A stretch of 64,000 nt of DNA from Xanthobacter oligotrophicus (GTDB taxonomy: Bacteria; Pseudomonadota; Alphaproteobacteria; Rhizobiales; Xanthobacteraceae). The notes below the pieces were generated by a model. The model searched no databases. It had not been told where the DNA came from and saw only the letters and a program-made list of their open reading frames with translations. The stretch covers positions 238,993-302,992 of the forward strand of contig NZ_VTTL01000009.1 of NCBI RefSeq assembly GCF_008364685.1, read 5' to 3'. The position numbers and the translations under genes were made by a program. Positions 19,466 through 29,129 of the stretch are shown piece after piece (within the stretch, counting starts at the first letter, position 1; each line of letters opens with the position of its first letter).

Positions 19466-20488
19466 ATGCGTGCCCTTGGTTCCGTTTCGCCCCTGCTGGT
19501 TGTCGGCCCTTCCTGGGTCGGCGACATGGTCATGGCGGCGAGCCTTGTCGAGGTGCTGCGCCTGCGTGAGCCCGGCCGTCCCATCGACGTGCTGGCGCCC
19601 CCCGCCGCGGTGCCCATCGCTCGCATGATCCCCGGCGTCCGCCGCGCCATTCCCCTCGGCCTCGGCCATGGCGAGCTCGGCCTCATGGCCCGCTGGCGCG
19701 CTGGGCGCGCGCTGCGTGGCGAGGGCTACGGCAAGGCCATCATCCTGCCCCGCGCCTTCAAGGCCGCCATCGTGCCCCTCGCCGCCGGCATTCCCGAGCG
19801 CGTGGGCTACAAGGCGGAGCTGCGCAGCCCGCTGCTCACCGACGCCCGGCCCGATCCCGACCGCAAGACCGCCCGCACCCTCGACCGCTTCGTGGCGCTG
19901 GGCCTGCCGGTGGGCTCCACCGCCCGCCCGCCGCGCCCGCGCCTGATGCTGCCCGACGGCGCGGTGGACGTGGCAGCTGCCAAGTTCCCGCTTTCCGGCG
20001 AAGGCCCGGTGATGGTGCTGTGCCCCGGTGCCGAATATGGTCCCGCCAAGCGCTGGCCGGCGGCCAAGTTCGCCGCCCTCGCCGCGCTGGCCGTCGCCGC
20101 CGGCTATCGCATCCGCATCCTCGGCTCGCCCAAGGACCAGGACGCGGCCGACGCCATCGCGGCCGGTGCCGGCGTGCCGGTGGACAATCTGGTCGGCCGC
20201 ACCACCCTCGTCGAGGCCGCCGCCATCCTGGCCGGCGCGGATGTGGTCATCTCCAACGATTCCGGCCTGATGCACGTGGCCGGTGCCTTCGACCGGCGGT
20301 TGGTGGTGCTCTATGGCGCCTCATCCGAGAAGATGACGCCGCCGGCCTCGCCCTTTGCCCGCGTGATGGCGCGCGAGCTGCCGTGCCGGCCCTGCCACAA
20401 GCGGGAATGCCCGCTGGGCACCCTCGCCTGCCTCGAAGCCATCGCCCCCGGGGAGGTTCTCGCCGCCGCCGAGCAGATGCGCCGATGA
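19466..20488 (+). CDS. waaF: Lipopolysaccharide heptosyltransferase II
   Basis: GT9 glycosyltransferase, 340 residues, which adds the second L-glycero-D-manno-heptose to the LPS inner core on the cytoplasmic side of the inner membrane. The WaaF N-terminal signature is VVGPSWVGDMVMAASL; the nucleotide-sugar part contains LCPGAEYGPAKRWP and the late motif SNDSGLMHVAGAF. The start is placed at ATG 19466, just before the family's N-terminal strand; an in-frame ATG at 19409 would add an unlikely basic leader. The stop overlaps the waaC start in ATGA, and hldD and hldE follow, forming one inner-core operon. Confidence 0.92.
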   Translation: MRALGSVSPLLVVGPSWVGDMVMAASLVEVLRLREPGRPIDVLAPPAAVPIARMIPGVRRAIPLGLGHGELGLMARWRAGRALRGEGYGKAIILPRAFKAAIVPLAAGIPERVGYKAELRSPLLTDARPDPDRKTARTLDRFVALGLPVGSTARPPRPRLMLPDGAVDVAAAKFPLSGEGPVMVLCPGAEYGPAKRWPAAKFAALAALAVAAGYRIRILGSPKDQDAADAIAAGAGVPVDNLVGRTTLVEAAAILAGADVVISNDSGLMHVAGAFDRRLVVLYGASSEKMTPPASPFARVMARELPCRPCHKRECPLGTLACLEAIAPGEVLAAAEQMRR

Positions 20489-21492
20489 AGGTGCTGCTGG
20501 TGAAGCTGTCGTCGCTGGGTGACGTGGTGCACACGTTCCCGGCGCTGACGGATGCCATCGCCGCGCATCCCGGCCTTGAGCTTGACTGGGCGGTGGAAGA
20601 GGCCTTCGCCCCGGTGGCGCGCCTGCATCCGGCGGTGCGGAACACCATCGTCGTCCCGCTCCGCCGCATGCTGCGCAAGCCGATGGACGCCCTGCGCTCC
20701 GGCGAGGCCGGGCGCATCCGCGCCGCGCTGGGTGCCGAACGCTATGATATGGTCATCGATGCCCAGGGCCTGATGAAGAGCGCGGCAGTGGCGGCGCTCG
20801 CCCGGGGGCAGCGCCACGGTTTCGATCGCGCCAGCGCGCGGGAAGGCCTCGCCGCGCTCACCTACCACCGGCGCCACCATGTGCCGGAGGTGGAACATAT
20901 GGCGGTACGCATCCGCAAGCTGTTCGCCGCGGCGCTGGGCTACAGCTTTGAGGGCCGGCCGGCGGATGCCGGGCTGGTGCCCGGGCCTGAGACAGGCGCG
21001 CCCTATCTCGTCTTCCTCCACGGCACCACCTGGCCCACCAAGACCTGGACCCGCGCCGGCTGGCGGGCGCTGGCGGAACAGGCCGGCGCGGCCGGCCTCG
21101 ACATCCGCCTGTTCGCCCATGGGGAGACCGAGCGCGACCGAGCCGAGGCCATCGCGGACGGCCTGCCCAACGTGCACCTGTTGCCGCCGCAGACGCTGGA
21201 CACCCTCGCCCCGGTGATCGCCGGCGCGGCAGGGGTGGTGAGCGCGGATACCGGCCTTGGCCATCTGGCGGCGGCCTATGGGGTGCCGACGGTGGGACTT
21301 TACGGCCCCACCGACCCGCGCCTCACCGGCCTCTACGGCCCCCGGGCGGTGGAACTGAAGGCGACCCGCGACTGTGCCCCGTGCGAAAAGGCGCGCTGCC
21401 GCATCGCGCCGGAGGTGACCGAGGGGCCGCCCTGCCTCGCCGACATTTCCGCCGCCGAGGTCTGGCGCGCGCTGGTGGCGCTCAGGGCCTGA
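20485..21492 (+). CDS. waaC: Lipopolysaccharide heptosyltransferase I
   Basis: GT9 enzyme, 335 residues, which transfers the first heptose to Kdo2-lipid A. It begins MKVLLVKLSSLGDVVHTFPA, the hallmark of WaaC, and contains YLVFLHGTTWPTKTWTRAGW and SADTGLGHLAAAYGVPTVGL for ADP-heptose binding. It overlaps waaF by four bases (ATGA) and is followed by hldD after about 70 bases, giving a complete transfer and epimerisation set in one transcript. Confidence 0.94.
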   Translation: MKVLLVKLSSLGDVVHTFPALTDAIAAHPGLELDWAVEEAFAPVARLHPAVRNTIVVPLRRMLRKPMDALRSGEAGRIRAALGAERYDMVIDAQGLMKSAAVAALARGQRHGFDRASAREGLAALTYHRRHHVPEVEHMAVRIRKLFAAALGYSFEGRPADAGLVPGPETGAPYLVFLHGTTWPTKTWTRAGWRALAEQAGAAGLDIRLFAHGETERDRAEAIADGLPNVHLLPPQTLDTLAPVIAGAAGVVSADTGLGHLAAAYGVPTVGLYGPTDPRLTGLYGPRAVELKATRDCAPCEKARCRIAPEVTEGPPCLADISAAEVWRALVALRA

Positions 21493-21557
21493 GCGGGGCC
21501 GAACATGGACAAAGGGTGAGCTGGCGTGGCACACCCTGCGCCCGACCTGAAGATGGG

Positions 21558-22577
21558 ATGTTCCACATGACCCGATCGGTGGCGCTCAGCCGCGACCTCC
21601 TCCTCGTCACGGGCGGGGCGGGCTTCATCGGCTCCAACATTGCCCGCGCCGCCGCCGAGGATGGCTATCGCGTGGTGGTGGCCGACTGGCTGGAGGACGG
21701 CCCCAAATGGCGCAACATCTCCGACATCGCGCTGCATGACGTGATCCGGCCGGAGACGGTGAACACCTTCGTGGAGAAGGAGGGCGGCCGGCTTGCCGCC
21801 GTGGTGCACATGGGCGCCATCTCCGCCACCACCGAGCGCGATGCCGACAAGATCGTCGCCCGCAACATCCGCGCGACGCTGGACCTGTGGGAGCTGTGCG
21901 CGCGCAAGGCGCTGGGCCTCGTCTATGCCTCCTCCGCCGCGACCTATGGCGACGGCACCTCCGGCTTCCGGGATTCGGAAGAGGCGGCGGACCTTGGCAC
22001 CCTGGCGCCGCTCAACCCCTACGGCTGGTCGAAGCTGTTCGTGGATCGCCGCATCATGGCGGACGTGGCTGAGGGCCGGCCGCGCCCGCCGCAGTTCGCG
22101 GGCCTGCGCTTCTTCAACGTCTACGGCCCCGGCGAGGGCCACAAGGGCGACATGCGCTCGGTGGTGCACAAGATCTACCCTGCCGCCGCGGCCGGAGAGA
22201 ATGTGACCCTCTTCAAGTCCCACGATCCGCGCTACGAGGACGGCGGCCAATTGCGCGACTTCGTCCATGTGGGCGACTGCGTGGAGGTGGTGCGCTGGCT
22301 GCTGGAGAGCCCGGACGTGTCCGGCATATTCAACGTGGGCACCGGCGAGGCGCGCTCGTTCGCCGATCTGGCGAAGGCGGTGTTCTCGGCGCTGGGCGAT
22401 GAGCCGCGCATCTCCTACGTGGACATGCCGGACAGCCTGCAGAAGGCCTACCAGTATTTCACCCAGGCCGATGTCTCGAAGCTGCGCGCGGCGGGCTTCA
22501 CGCGTCCCTTCACCTCGCTGGAGGATGGGGTCGCGTCCTATGTGAACGGCTATCTGAAGCCGCGCAACGCGGCGTGA
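21558..22577 (+). CDS. hldD: ADP-L-glycero-D-manno-heptose 6-epimerase
   Basis: NADP-dependent short-chain epimerase, about 339 residues, converting ADP-D-glycero- to ADP-L-glycero-D-manno-heptose, the donor used by WaaC and WaaF just upstream. The Rossmann motif is LLVTGGAGFIGSN, and the catalytic Tyr and Lys are in NPYGWSKLF. LRFFNVYGPGEGHKGDMRSV is characteristic of HldD. Two ATG codons (21558 and 21567) are possible; GGGA just before the second makes it equally plausible. hldE begins 12 bases after the stop. Confidence 0.94.
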   Translation: MFHMTRSVALSRDLLLVTGGAGFIGSNIARAAAEDGYRVVVADWLEDGPKWRNISDIALHDVIRPETVNTFVEKEGGRLAAVVHMGAISATTERDADKIVARNIRATLDLWELCARKALGLVYASSAATYGDGTSGFRDSEEAADLGTLAPLNPYGWSKLFVDRRIMADVAEGRPRPPQFAGLRFFNVYGPGEGHKGDMRSVVHKIYPAAAAGENVTLFKSHDPRYEDGGQLRDFVHVGDCVEVVRWLLESPDVSGIFNVGTGEARSFADLAKAVFSALGDEPRISYVDMPDSLQKAYQYFTQADVSKLRAAGFTRPFTSLEDGVASYVNGYLKPRNAA

Positions 22578-22589
22578 GGACAAAACATC

Positions 22590-24029
22590 ATGGCGGGTAA
22601 AGGCGCGGTGGGTCCCATCGCCGTCATCGGCGACGTGATGGTGGATCGTTATATCGTCGGTTCCGTTTCGCGCATCTCGCCGGAGGCGCCGGTGCCGGTG
22701 CTGGTGCACGGCGCCGAGCGCATCGTGCCGGGCGGCGCGGCCAACGTGGCCGCCAATGCGGCGGCGCTGGGGGCGCAGGTCATCCTGGTGGGCCTCACGG
22801 GCGCGGACCCCGAGGCCGAGGCGCTGAAGGACGCGCTCGCCGCCTATCCGGGCATCGACCTGTCCAGCCTAGTGGCGGACGCAGGGCGGCCCACCATCAC
22901 CAAGACGCGGGTGATGAGCGGGCGCCAGCAGATCGTCCGCATCGACGCCGAGATCCTCACCCCGCCGGCCGAGGACACCGTCGCGCGCCTTGTTGCGACC
23001 GTGGAAGAGGCGGTGGGGCGCAGCTCGGTGGTGGTGCTTTCCGACTATGCCAAGGGCGTGCTGTCGGATGTGGTCATCGGCGCCGCCATCGCCGCGGCGC
23101 AGGCGAAGGGCGTGCCGGTGATCGTGGATCCCAAGCGCCGCACCTTCGAGGCCTATCGCGGCGCGACGCTGGTCACCCCCAACCGGCTGGAGCTGGCCGC
23201 CGCCACCGGCCTGCCCGACACCACCAATGCCGAGGCGGCGCTGGCGGCGGAGGCGGCCTCCGGCCAGTTCGGCGGCGACGTGCTGGTAACCCGCGCCGAG
23301 AAGGGCATGACGCTGTGGCGCCGCAACGGGCAGGTGCTGCACGTGCCGGCGCAGGCCCGCGAGGTGTTCGACGTCTCGGGCGCCGGCGACACGGCGCTGG
23401 CGGCGCTGGCCGTCTCCCTCGCCTCCGGGCACACGCTGGAGACCAGCGTTCATTTCGCCAATGCCGCCGCCGCCGTGGCGGTGGGCAAGATCGGCACTGC
23501 GGTGGTGACGCGGGCGGAGCTGAATGCCGCCCTCGACGCCAGCGTGCCCGAGGGGGCGGAGCCTGGCGCGCTGGTGGACCGCGCCCGGGCCGCCGCCGTC
23601 ATCGCCGGCTGGCAGGCGGCGGGCGCGCGCGTGGTCTTCACCAATGGCTGCTTCGATCTGGTCCACCCCGGCCACGTCTCCATTCTGGAGGCGGCGGCGC
23701 GGGAGGGTGACCGGCTGGTGGTGGCGCTGAATACCGACACCTCGGTGCAGCGCCTGAAGGGACCGACCCGTCCGGTGCAGGACGAGGCGGCCCGGGCACG
23801 GGTCATCGGCGCGCTGCGCTGCGTGGATCTGGTCGTGCTGTTCGAGGAGGACACGCCGCTGGAGATCATCACAACGCTGGGCCCAGACGTGCTGGTGAAG
23901 GGCGCCGATTACCGTGAGGACGAGGTGGTCGGCGGCGACGTGGTGAAGGCGCGCGGCGGGCGTGTTGCCCTGATCCCGCTGGTGGAGGGGCGCTCCACCT
24001 CCGCCCTTGTGGCGAAGGCGAAAGGGTAG
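22590..24029 (+). CDS. hldE: Bifunctional heptose-7-phosphate kinase / heptose-1-phosphate adenylyltransferase
   Basis: Two-domain cytoplasmic enzyme of ADP-heptose synthesis, 479 residues. Residues about 5-315 are a PfkB-type kinase (IVPGGAANVAANAAALG, VTRAEKGMTLW, FDVSGAGDTALAALAVSLAS). Residues about 340-479 are a nucleotidyltransferase (FTNGCFDLVHPGHVSILEAA, LKGPTRPVQDE, VKGADYREDEVVGGD). It is the last gene of the waaF-waaC-hldD-hldE group. GmhA and GmhB, which complete the pathway, are not in the window. Confidence 0.96.
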   Translation: MAGKGAVGPIAVIGDVMVDRYIVGSVSRISPEAPVPVLVHGAERIVPGGAANVAANAAALGAQVILVGLTGADPEAEALKDALAAYPGIDLSSLVADAGRPTITKTRVMSGRQQIVRIDAEILTPPAEDTVARLVATVEEAVGRSSVVVLSDYAKGVLSDVVIGAAIAAAQAKGVPVIVDPKRRTFEAYRGATLVTPNRLELAAATGLPDTTNAEAALAAEAASGQFGGDVLVTRAEKGMTLWRRNGQVLHVPAQAREVFDVSGAGDTALAALAVSLASGHTLETSVHFANAAAAVAVGKIGTAVVTRAELNAALDASVPEGAEPGALVDRARAAAVIAGWQAAGARVVFTNGCFDLVHPGHVSILEAAAREGDRLVVALNTDTSVQRLKGPTRPVQDEAARARVIGALRCVDLVVLFEEDTPLEIITTLGPDVLVKGADYREDEVVGGDVVKARGGRVALIPLVEGRSTSALVAKAKG

Positions 24030-24071
24030 GGGACAGGGCGGGGTATGCAGGCGCCTGCCGGATCCGCTACA

Positions 24072-24166
24072 TGAAGTTGTTTTGAATTATTATTGTATTT
24101 CAATTATTTGTGGGTGACTGCTAAGATTTTGACGCATCACTTTAAGAGGTGCTTTGGCACCTTTTC
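24072..24166 (+). terminator. AT-rich segment ending in a terminator hairpin after hldE
   Basis: A strikingly AT-rich stretch (24072-24110) follows hldE, then a hairpin AGGTGC-TTTG-GCACCT (24147-24162) with a run of four T. It most simply ends hldE transcription. The AT-rich part could be a promoter for a very short RNA ending at the same hairpin. Confidence 0.6.
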
Positions 24167-24354
24167 CGAGCGCTCCACCGACCCGTGCCCTCCCACTGGA
24201 AAGGCTGACGCCGCGCGACAGCCGGGTGCTCCATCCCGGGGCTTGCCCTTGTCCGTGGCCATGTGGGTTCTGCCCTAGGATGGGCCAACGCCCTCGGGCA
24301 TATCCGCCAAGCCGCAGTTGCGGTGCGGCGCGGTGGCCCTATAGTCGTTCCGTC

Positions 24355-24529
24355 GTCGGTGTTCGCTTTCGGGCGGACCAAGAGGGAATGCGGTGCGGGA
24401 GGCTTCTCCCAAAGCCGCGGCTGCCCCCGCAACTGTCGGCGGTGAGCAGGCCTGCATCGTGCCACTGGAGCAATCCGGGAAGGCGCAGGCCTTGCGACGA
24501 ACCGCGAGCCAGGAGACCTGCCGGCGACA
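24355..24529 (+). promoter_or_regulatory. Cobalamin riboswitch
   Basis: The RNA between hldE and cbtB has the landmarks of an adenosylcobalamin riboswitch: a leading GTCGGTGTTCGC, the core GCCACTG at 24461-24467, TCCGGGAAGGC soon after, and the late box GAGCCAGGAGACCTGCC at about 24506-24522. It lies 55 bases upstream of cbtB and would shut off cobalt uptake and downstream cobalamin genes when B12 is plentiful. Bases 24167-24354 hold no gene I can support and probably contain the promoter. Confidence 0.92.
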
Positions 24530-24584
24530 TCCTGCCCGTTCAGGGCATCGCCATGCGCCCTCGGAGGGAGGGCTGAAAGGACAG

Positions 24585-24776
24585 ATGATGACGACCCAGA
24601 CCCAGTCGCCCAATCCTGCCGCCGCCGAATCCGGCGTTGCGTCCCGCGCCATCCAGATCACCCTTGCCGGACTGCTCGGCCTGTTCATTGTCGGCGGCGT
24701 CGGCTTTTCCGGTATTCCGGTGCTGCACAATGCGGCGCATGATTACCGCCATTCCACCGGCTTCCCCTGCCACTGA
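24585..24776 (+). CDS. cbtB: Cobalt transporter subunit CbtB
   Basis: Small membrane protein of the CbtB family, 63 residues. It has one membrane helix (ITLAGLLGLFIVGGVGFSG) and the typical metal-binding C-terminus HNAAHDYRHSTGFPCH. CbtB partners CbtA in a B12-regulated cobalt importer. The ATG at 24585 follows GAAAGGAC; a second ATG directly follows it. It is the first gene after the cobalamin riboswitch, and cbtA starts 15 bases after its stop. Confidence 0.93.
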   Translation: MMTTQTQSPNPAAAESGVASRAIQITLAGLLGLFIVGGVGFSGIPVLHNAAHDYRHSTGFPCH

Positions 24777-24791
24777 GGGGAGCTTTCAGCC

Positions 24792-25556
24792 ATGGCGATC
24801 TTTCGCGCCCTCGTCTTCGCGGCGGCGCTTAGCGGGCTATTGGCCGGTCTCCTGATGACCGGACTCCAGCACGCGGCGACCACCCCCCTCATCCTGAAGG
24901 CCGAGACCTATGAGGAGGCGGCGGCTGTCCCCGCCGCCCAAGATCACGGTTCACACGATCACGGCTCACACGACCATGGTACCGTCGATCAGGCTGCGGC
25001 CGCGCCGCATGATCATGCGGATGCCGGGCATGACCATGGCGATGCCTGGGTGCCGTCCGATGGCGCCGAGCGCCTGCTCTACACCGCCCTCGCCAATGTG
25101 GTGGGCGCGGCGGGCTTCGCGCTGCTGCTGCTCGCGGTGTCCGAGGTGGCGGGCGGCCTTGCCGGCTGGCGCGACGGGCTCGCCTGGGGCGTCGCCGCCT
25201 TCGCGGCGGTCACGTTGGCGCCCAGCCTGAGCCTGCCGCCGGAACTACCCGCCATGCCGGCGGCGGATCTGCTCGCCCGCCAGGCGTGGTGGATCGGCAC
25301 GGCGGTGGCCACCGCAGCCGGTATCGCCCTGCTCGTCTACAAACGGTCGCTGCCGTTAGCGGCGCTCGCCGTGGTGCTGATCGTGCTGCCGCACCTCATC
25401 GGCGCGCCGCAGCCCGACAGCCACGACAGCCCGGTGCCCGCCAGCCTCGCCCACGGTTTCGTGGTGGCGGTGGTGGTGACGAGCTTCGTGTTCTGGGCCG
25501 TGCTCGGGGCGCTGGCAGGGCTGCTGCGGCAGCGTTTCGCCCGGTCCACGGCTTGA
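24792..25556 (+). CDS. cbtA: Cobalt transporter subunit CbtA
   Basis: Membrane component of a predicted cobalt importer, 254 residues with about five to six helices. A histidine-rich loop at residues about 50-80, with repeated HDHGSHDHG and HDHADAGHDHGD, should collect Co2+ outside the membrane. The family is known from its co-occurrence with CbtB and B12 riboswitches, both present here. Its TGA overlaps the TTG start of cobU, tying cobalt uptake to corrin assembly. Confidence 0.92.
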   Translation: MAIFRALVFAAALSGLLAGLLMTGLQHAATTPLILKAETYEEAAAVPAAQDHGSHDHGSHDHGTVDQAAAAPHDHADAGHDHGDAWVPSDGAERLLYTALANVVGAAGFALLLLAVSEVAGGLAGWRDGLAWGVAAFAAVTLAPSLSLPPELPAMPAADLLARQAWWIGTAVATAAGIALLVYKRSLPLAALAVVLIVLPHLIGAPQPDSHDSPVPASLAHGFVVAVVVTSFVFWAVLGALAGLLRQRFARSTA

Positions 25557-26074
25557 GCGGCGGCCTTGTCCTGATCCTCGGCGGCGCGCGCTCCGGCAAG
25601 AGCCGCTTCGCCGAGGTCGAGGTCCGCCGCCAGCCGGCGCCGTGGGCCTATATCGCCACCGCCGAGGCCCGCGACGGGGAGATGGAGGCGCGCATCGCCC
25701 TTCATCGCGATCGACGCGGGGAGGGGTGGCAGACCCTTGAGGCGCCCCTCGACCTCGCCGGATGCCTCAAGGCGCTGCCGCCCGAGCAGCCGGTGCTGGT
25801 GGATTGCCTGACGCTGTGGCTCACCAACCACCTGCTGGCCGAGCACGACCTCGATGCCGAGGGCGCGGCTCTGGAGAGCGCTCTTGTGGCGCGTCCCGGC
25901 CTCACCGTCTGCGTGGCCAACGAGGTGGGCTTCGGCATCGTGCCGGACAATGCGCTGGCCCGGCGTTTCCGCGACGCCGCCGGCCTCCTCAACCAGCGCC
26001 TCGCCGCCCGTGCGCGGCAGGTGGTGCTGGTGGTGGCCGGCCTGCCCCTGATCGTAAAGGACGAGACGCCGTGA
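25553..26074 (+). CDS. cobU: Adenosylcobinamide kinase / adenosylcobinamide-phosphate guanylyltransferase
   Basis: Bifunctional enzyme (CobU, called CobP in aerobic-pathway organisms), 173 residues, which phosphorylates adenosylcobinamide and attaches GMP. The P-loop GGARSGKSR lies at residues 8-16; the active-site histidine region IALHRDRRGEGW and VLVDCLTLWLTN are also visible. The only start giving the right length is the TTG at 25553, overlapping the cbtA stop as TTGA. The stop in turn overlaps the GTG of cobO. Confidence 0.93.
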   Translation: MSGGLVLILGGARSGKSRFAEVEVRRQPAPWAYIATAEARDGEMEARIALHRDRRGEGWQTLEAPLDLAGCLKALPPEQPVLVDCLTLWLTNHLLAEHDLDAEGAALESALVARPGLTVCVANEVGFGIVPDNALARRFRDAAGLLNQRLAARARQVVLVVAGLPLIVKDETP

Positions 26075-26703
26075 GCGAGCCCGTTTCTCCCCCCGTCGTG
26101 GATGACGCCGAGGCCGCCCGCCATCGCGCCAAGATGGAAAAGCGCAAGGCGGTGCAGGACAGGGAGGTGGCGGAAAAGACCATCGAGAAGGGCCTGCTCA
26201 TCGTCCATACCGGCCCCGGCAAGGGCAAGAGCACGGCCGCCTTCGGCCTGGCGCTGCGCATGCTCGGGCGCGGCGGGCGTGTGGGCGTGGTGCAGTTCAT
26301 CAAGGGCGCGTGGCAGACCGGGGAGCAGGAGGCTTTTGCCGCATTCGGCGATCGCGTGGTCTGGCACACCATGGGCGAGGGCTTCACCTGGGAGACCCAG
26401 GACCTCGCCCGCGACCGCGCCGCCGCCGCCCGCGCCTTCGCCAAGGTCCGCGAACTGATGGAAGACGAGACCATCGATCTCCTCGTCCTCGACGAGCTGA
26501 ACATCGCCCTGCGCTACGATTATCTCGACCTTGGCAAGGTGGTGTCCACCCTCGCCGCCCGCCGCCCTGGCCTGCACGTGGTGGTGACGGGCCGCAACGC
26601 CAAGCCGGAGTTGATCGCGGCGGCGGACCTCGTCACCGAGATGGGGCTGGTGAAGCACCATTTCGCGGCCGGCGTGAAGGCGCAGGCCGGCATCGAGTTC
26701 TGA
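26071..26703 (+). CDS. cobO: Cob(I)yrinic acid a,c-diamide adenosyltransferase
   Basis: CobO/BtuR-type ATP:corrinoid adenosyltransferase, 210 residues, which adds the 5'-deoxyadenosyl ligand to cobalt. The P-loop [14 protein letters not shown], the segment [15 protein letters not shown] and the Walker B-like [16 protein letters not shown] are diagnostic. The GTG at 26071 overlaps the cobU stop by four bases (GTGA). cobQ begins four bases after its stop. Confidence 0.95.
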   Translation: MSEPVSPPVVDDAEAARHRAKMEKRKAVQDREVAEKTIEKGLLIVHTGPGKGKSTAAFGLALRMLGRGGRVGVVQFIKGAWQTGEQEAFAAFGDRVVWHTMGEGFTWETQDLARDRAAAARAFAKVRELMEDETIDLLVLDELNIALRYDYLDLGKVVSTLAARRPGLHVVVTGRNAKPELIAAADLVTEMGLVKHHFAAGVKAQAGIEF

Positions 26704-26707
26704 TCGG

Positions 26708-28174
26708 ATGGAACGGCCCTTGGCACGCGCGCTGATGTTCCAGGGCACCGGATCGGACGTGGGCAAGTCGCTCCTCGTCGCAGGTCTCGCGCGCGCCTTC
26801 ACCCTGCGCGGGCTGAAGGTGCGGCCGTTCAAGCCGCAAAACATGTCCAACAATGCCGCCGTCACCGCCGACGGCGGCGAGATCGGCCGGGCGCAGGCGC
26901 TGCAGGCGCGGGCGGCGCGGGTGCCCCTCAGCGTCCACATGAACCCGGTGCTGCTGAAGCCGCAGGGCGAGACCGGCGCGCAGGTGGTGGTCCAGGGCCG
27001 CGTCCACGCCACCGCCAAGGCGGCGGCCTACCAGGGCATGAAGCCGTCGCTGCTGCCGTTCGTGCTGGAGAGCTTCGACCGCCTGAAGGCCGAGGCCGAC
27101 CTGGTGCTGGTGGAGGGGGCGGGCAGTGCCTCCGAGGTCAATTTGCGCGCCGGCGATATCGCCAACATGGGCTTTGCCCGCGCGGCAGATGTGCCGGTGG
27201 TGGTCATCGGCGATATCGACCGGGGCGGTGTCATCGCCTCCCTCGTGGGGACGAAAGCGGTGATCGATGCAGCCGACGCTGTGCTCATCAAAGGCTTCAT
27301 CGTCAACCGTTTCCGCGGCGACCCGAGCCTGTTTTCAGCCGGCATGGACCTGATCTCCCGCCAGACTGGATGGGCGGCGCTGGGGCTGGTACCGCATTTC
27401 GGTGAGGCCATCCGCCTGCCGGCGGAGGATGCGCTGGCGCTTGCCGCCCCGCCCGCGCCCAAGCCGGGGGCGCGCATCAAGATCTGCGTGCCCATCCTGC
27501 CCCACGTCTCCAATTTCGACGATCTCGATCCGCTCGATGCCGAGCCCTCCGTGGAGATGCGCCGCATCCGTCCCCACGAGACGCTGCCGGTGGACACCGA
27601 CCTGGTGCTGCTGATCGGCTCGAAGGCCACCATCGCGGACCTCGCGGCGCTCAAGGCCGAGGGGCTCCACCACGACATCCTCGCCTTCGCCCGGCGCGGC
27701 GGCCATGTGATGGGCCTGTGCGGCGGCTACCAGATGCTCGGCGAGACCATCGCCGATCCCGACGGCATTGAGGGCGAGGCGAAGATCGCCCGGGGTCTCG
27801 GCCTGCTCAAGGTCCACACCGTGCTGTCACCGGACAAGCGACTGGTGGAGGTGGACGGCGTGGCGCAGGGGGAGCCGTTCTCCGGCTATGAGATGCACAT
27901 GGGCGTCACCACCGGCGCGGATGCGGAGCGGCCCTTCGCCATGCTCTCCGATGGGCGGCCGGATGGCGCCCGATCCGCGTCGGGCCGGGTGGCGGGTACC
28001 TATGTGCACGGGCTGTTCGCGTCCGACGCCTTCCGTGGCGGCCTGCTCTCGTCGCTCGGCGGGGCACCGTCGCAGGCGGCCTATGAGCGGGGGGTGGAAG
28101 AGACGCTGGACCGCCTCGCCGCCCACCTTGCCGCCCATCTCGACCTCGATCTTTTGCTCAGCCTCGCCAGATGA
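26708..28174 (+). CDS. cobQ: Cobyric acid synthase
   Basis: Glutamine-dependent amidotransferase, 488 residues, which amidates four side chains of adenosylcobyrinic acid a,c-diamide. The N-terminal synthetase starts [20 protein letters not shown]. The C-terminal class I glutaminase-like domain has the nucleophile in [14 protein letters not shown] and ends with [14 protein letters not shown]. Its 3' end overlaps the 3' end of the convergent cobD by 17 bases, so no intergenic terminator separates them. Confidence 0.96.
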   Translation: MERPLARALMFQGTGSDVGKSLLVAGLARAFTLRGLKVRPFKPQNMSNNAAVTADGGEIGRAQALQARAARVPLSVHMNPVLLKPQGETGAQVVVQGRVHATAKAAAYQGMKPSLLPFVLESFDRLKAEADLVLVEGAGSASEVNLRAGDIANMGFARAADVPVVVIGDIDRGGVIASLVGTKAVIDAADAVLIKGFIVNRFRGDPSLFSAGMDLISRQTGWAALGLVPHFGEAIRLPAEDALALAAPPAPKPGARIKICVPILPHVSNFDDLDPLDAEPSVEMRRIRPHETLPVDTDLVLLIGSKATIADLAALKAEGLHHDILAFARRGGHVMGLCGGYQMLGETIADPDGIEGEAKIARGLGLLKVHTVLSPDKRLVEVDGVAQGEPFSGYEMHMGVTTGADAERPFAMLSDGRPDGARSASGRVAGTYVHGLFASDAFRGGLLSSLGGAPSQAAYERGVEETLDRLAAHLAAHLDLDLLLSLAR

Positions 28175-29129
28175 AGGGGGCTGCGGCCCCCGCGAGCACC
28201 AGCAGCACCATCAGCGCGTCCGCCCGGCGGTAGAGCCGCAGCGCGGCGCGCACGTCGCTTGCCGTCGCCTCCCGCCTTCCATCGCCCATGTAGGCGTCCT
28301 CGGTGAAGACGCCGGCATAGACCTTCGGGCCGTTCAGCTTCAGCCCCAGTGCGCCGGCCATGGCGGCTTCCGACCAGCCGGCGTTGGGGGAGCGGTGGCG
28401 TGGCGCGTCCCGCAGCATGGCGGTGTGGGCGGCGCGGGCATCGGCGCCGGGGGTGATGGCGGCGGCTGCGATCAGCAGCATGCCGGCGAGGCGCGAGGCG
28501 GGCAGGTTCACGTAGTCGTCGGCGCGGGCGGCGGCCCAGCCGAAGGCGGCGTGGCGCTCGGTGAGGTGGCCGATCATGCTGTCGGCGGTGTTGAGCGCCT
28601 TGTAGGCGGCGCCCCCGGCCAGCCCGCCCACGCACATCCACAAGGTGGGCGCCACCACGCCGTCGGAGAAATTCTCAGCCAGGCTCTCGATGGCGGCGCG
28701 GGCGACGCCGGCCTCATCCAGGGTCTGCGGGTCGCGGCCGACGATATGGCTCACCGCCGTGCGTGCCGCCTCCAGGCTGCCGCTCTCCAAAGCCTCGGCC
28801 ACCCGCGCCACGTGCCAGTGCAGGGATCGCTGGGCAATCAGCGTCGAGCCGATCAGGCCGAGCACGAGCAGGCCGAAGGGCAGGGGACGCAGCAGCGCCT
28901 CAAGAATCGCGGTAGGGACGGCGGCTGCGGCGAGGATTACGCCCACCGCCACCACGCCGAGGCCCTTGCGAGTCGCGGCGGTCAGGCCCGGACGGTTCAG
29001 GCCATGGTCCAGGAGCACGATCAGCCGGCCGATCCAGATCACCGGATGGCCGATGCGGCGCACCATGCCCGCGGGATAGCCGAGCAGGGCTTCCAGGAGC
29101 ACGGCCAGCGCCGTCAGGTCGAATGCCAT
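28158..29129 (-). CDS. cobD: Adenosylcobinamide-phosphate synthase
   Basis: CobD/CbiB integral membrane enzyme, 323 residues, which joins adenosylcobyric acid with an aminopropanol unit. Family motifs include [56 protein letters not shown] and [16 protein letters not shown]. The ATG at 29129 is chosen because GGGGAGG precedes it; the longer frame would begin with TTG. It is on the opposite strand from the riboswitch operon, so it is not under that riboswitch. Confidence 0.94.
   Translation of the reverse strand: MAFDLTALAVLLEALLGYPAGMVRRIGHPVIWIGRLIVLLDHGLNRPGLTAATRKGLGVVAVGVILAAAAVPTAILEALLRPLPFGLLVLGLIGSTLIAQRSLHWHVARVAEALESGSLEAARTAVSHIVGRDPQTLDEAGVARAAIESLAENFSDGVVAPTLWMCVGGLAGGAAYKALNTADSMIGHLTERHAAFGWAAARADDYVNLPASRLAGMLLIAAAAITPGADARAAHTAMLRDAPRHRSPNAGWSEAAMAGALGLKLNGPKVYAGVFTEDAYMGDGRREATASDVRAALRLYRRADALMVLLVLAGAAAPFIWRG

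Noticed and set aside
24940..25045. Short repeated units in the DNA of cbtA
   Set aside because: They encode the His/Asp/Gly metal-binding loop of CbtA and need no separate explanation as a repeat element.
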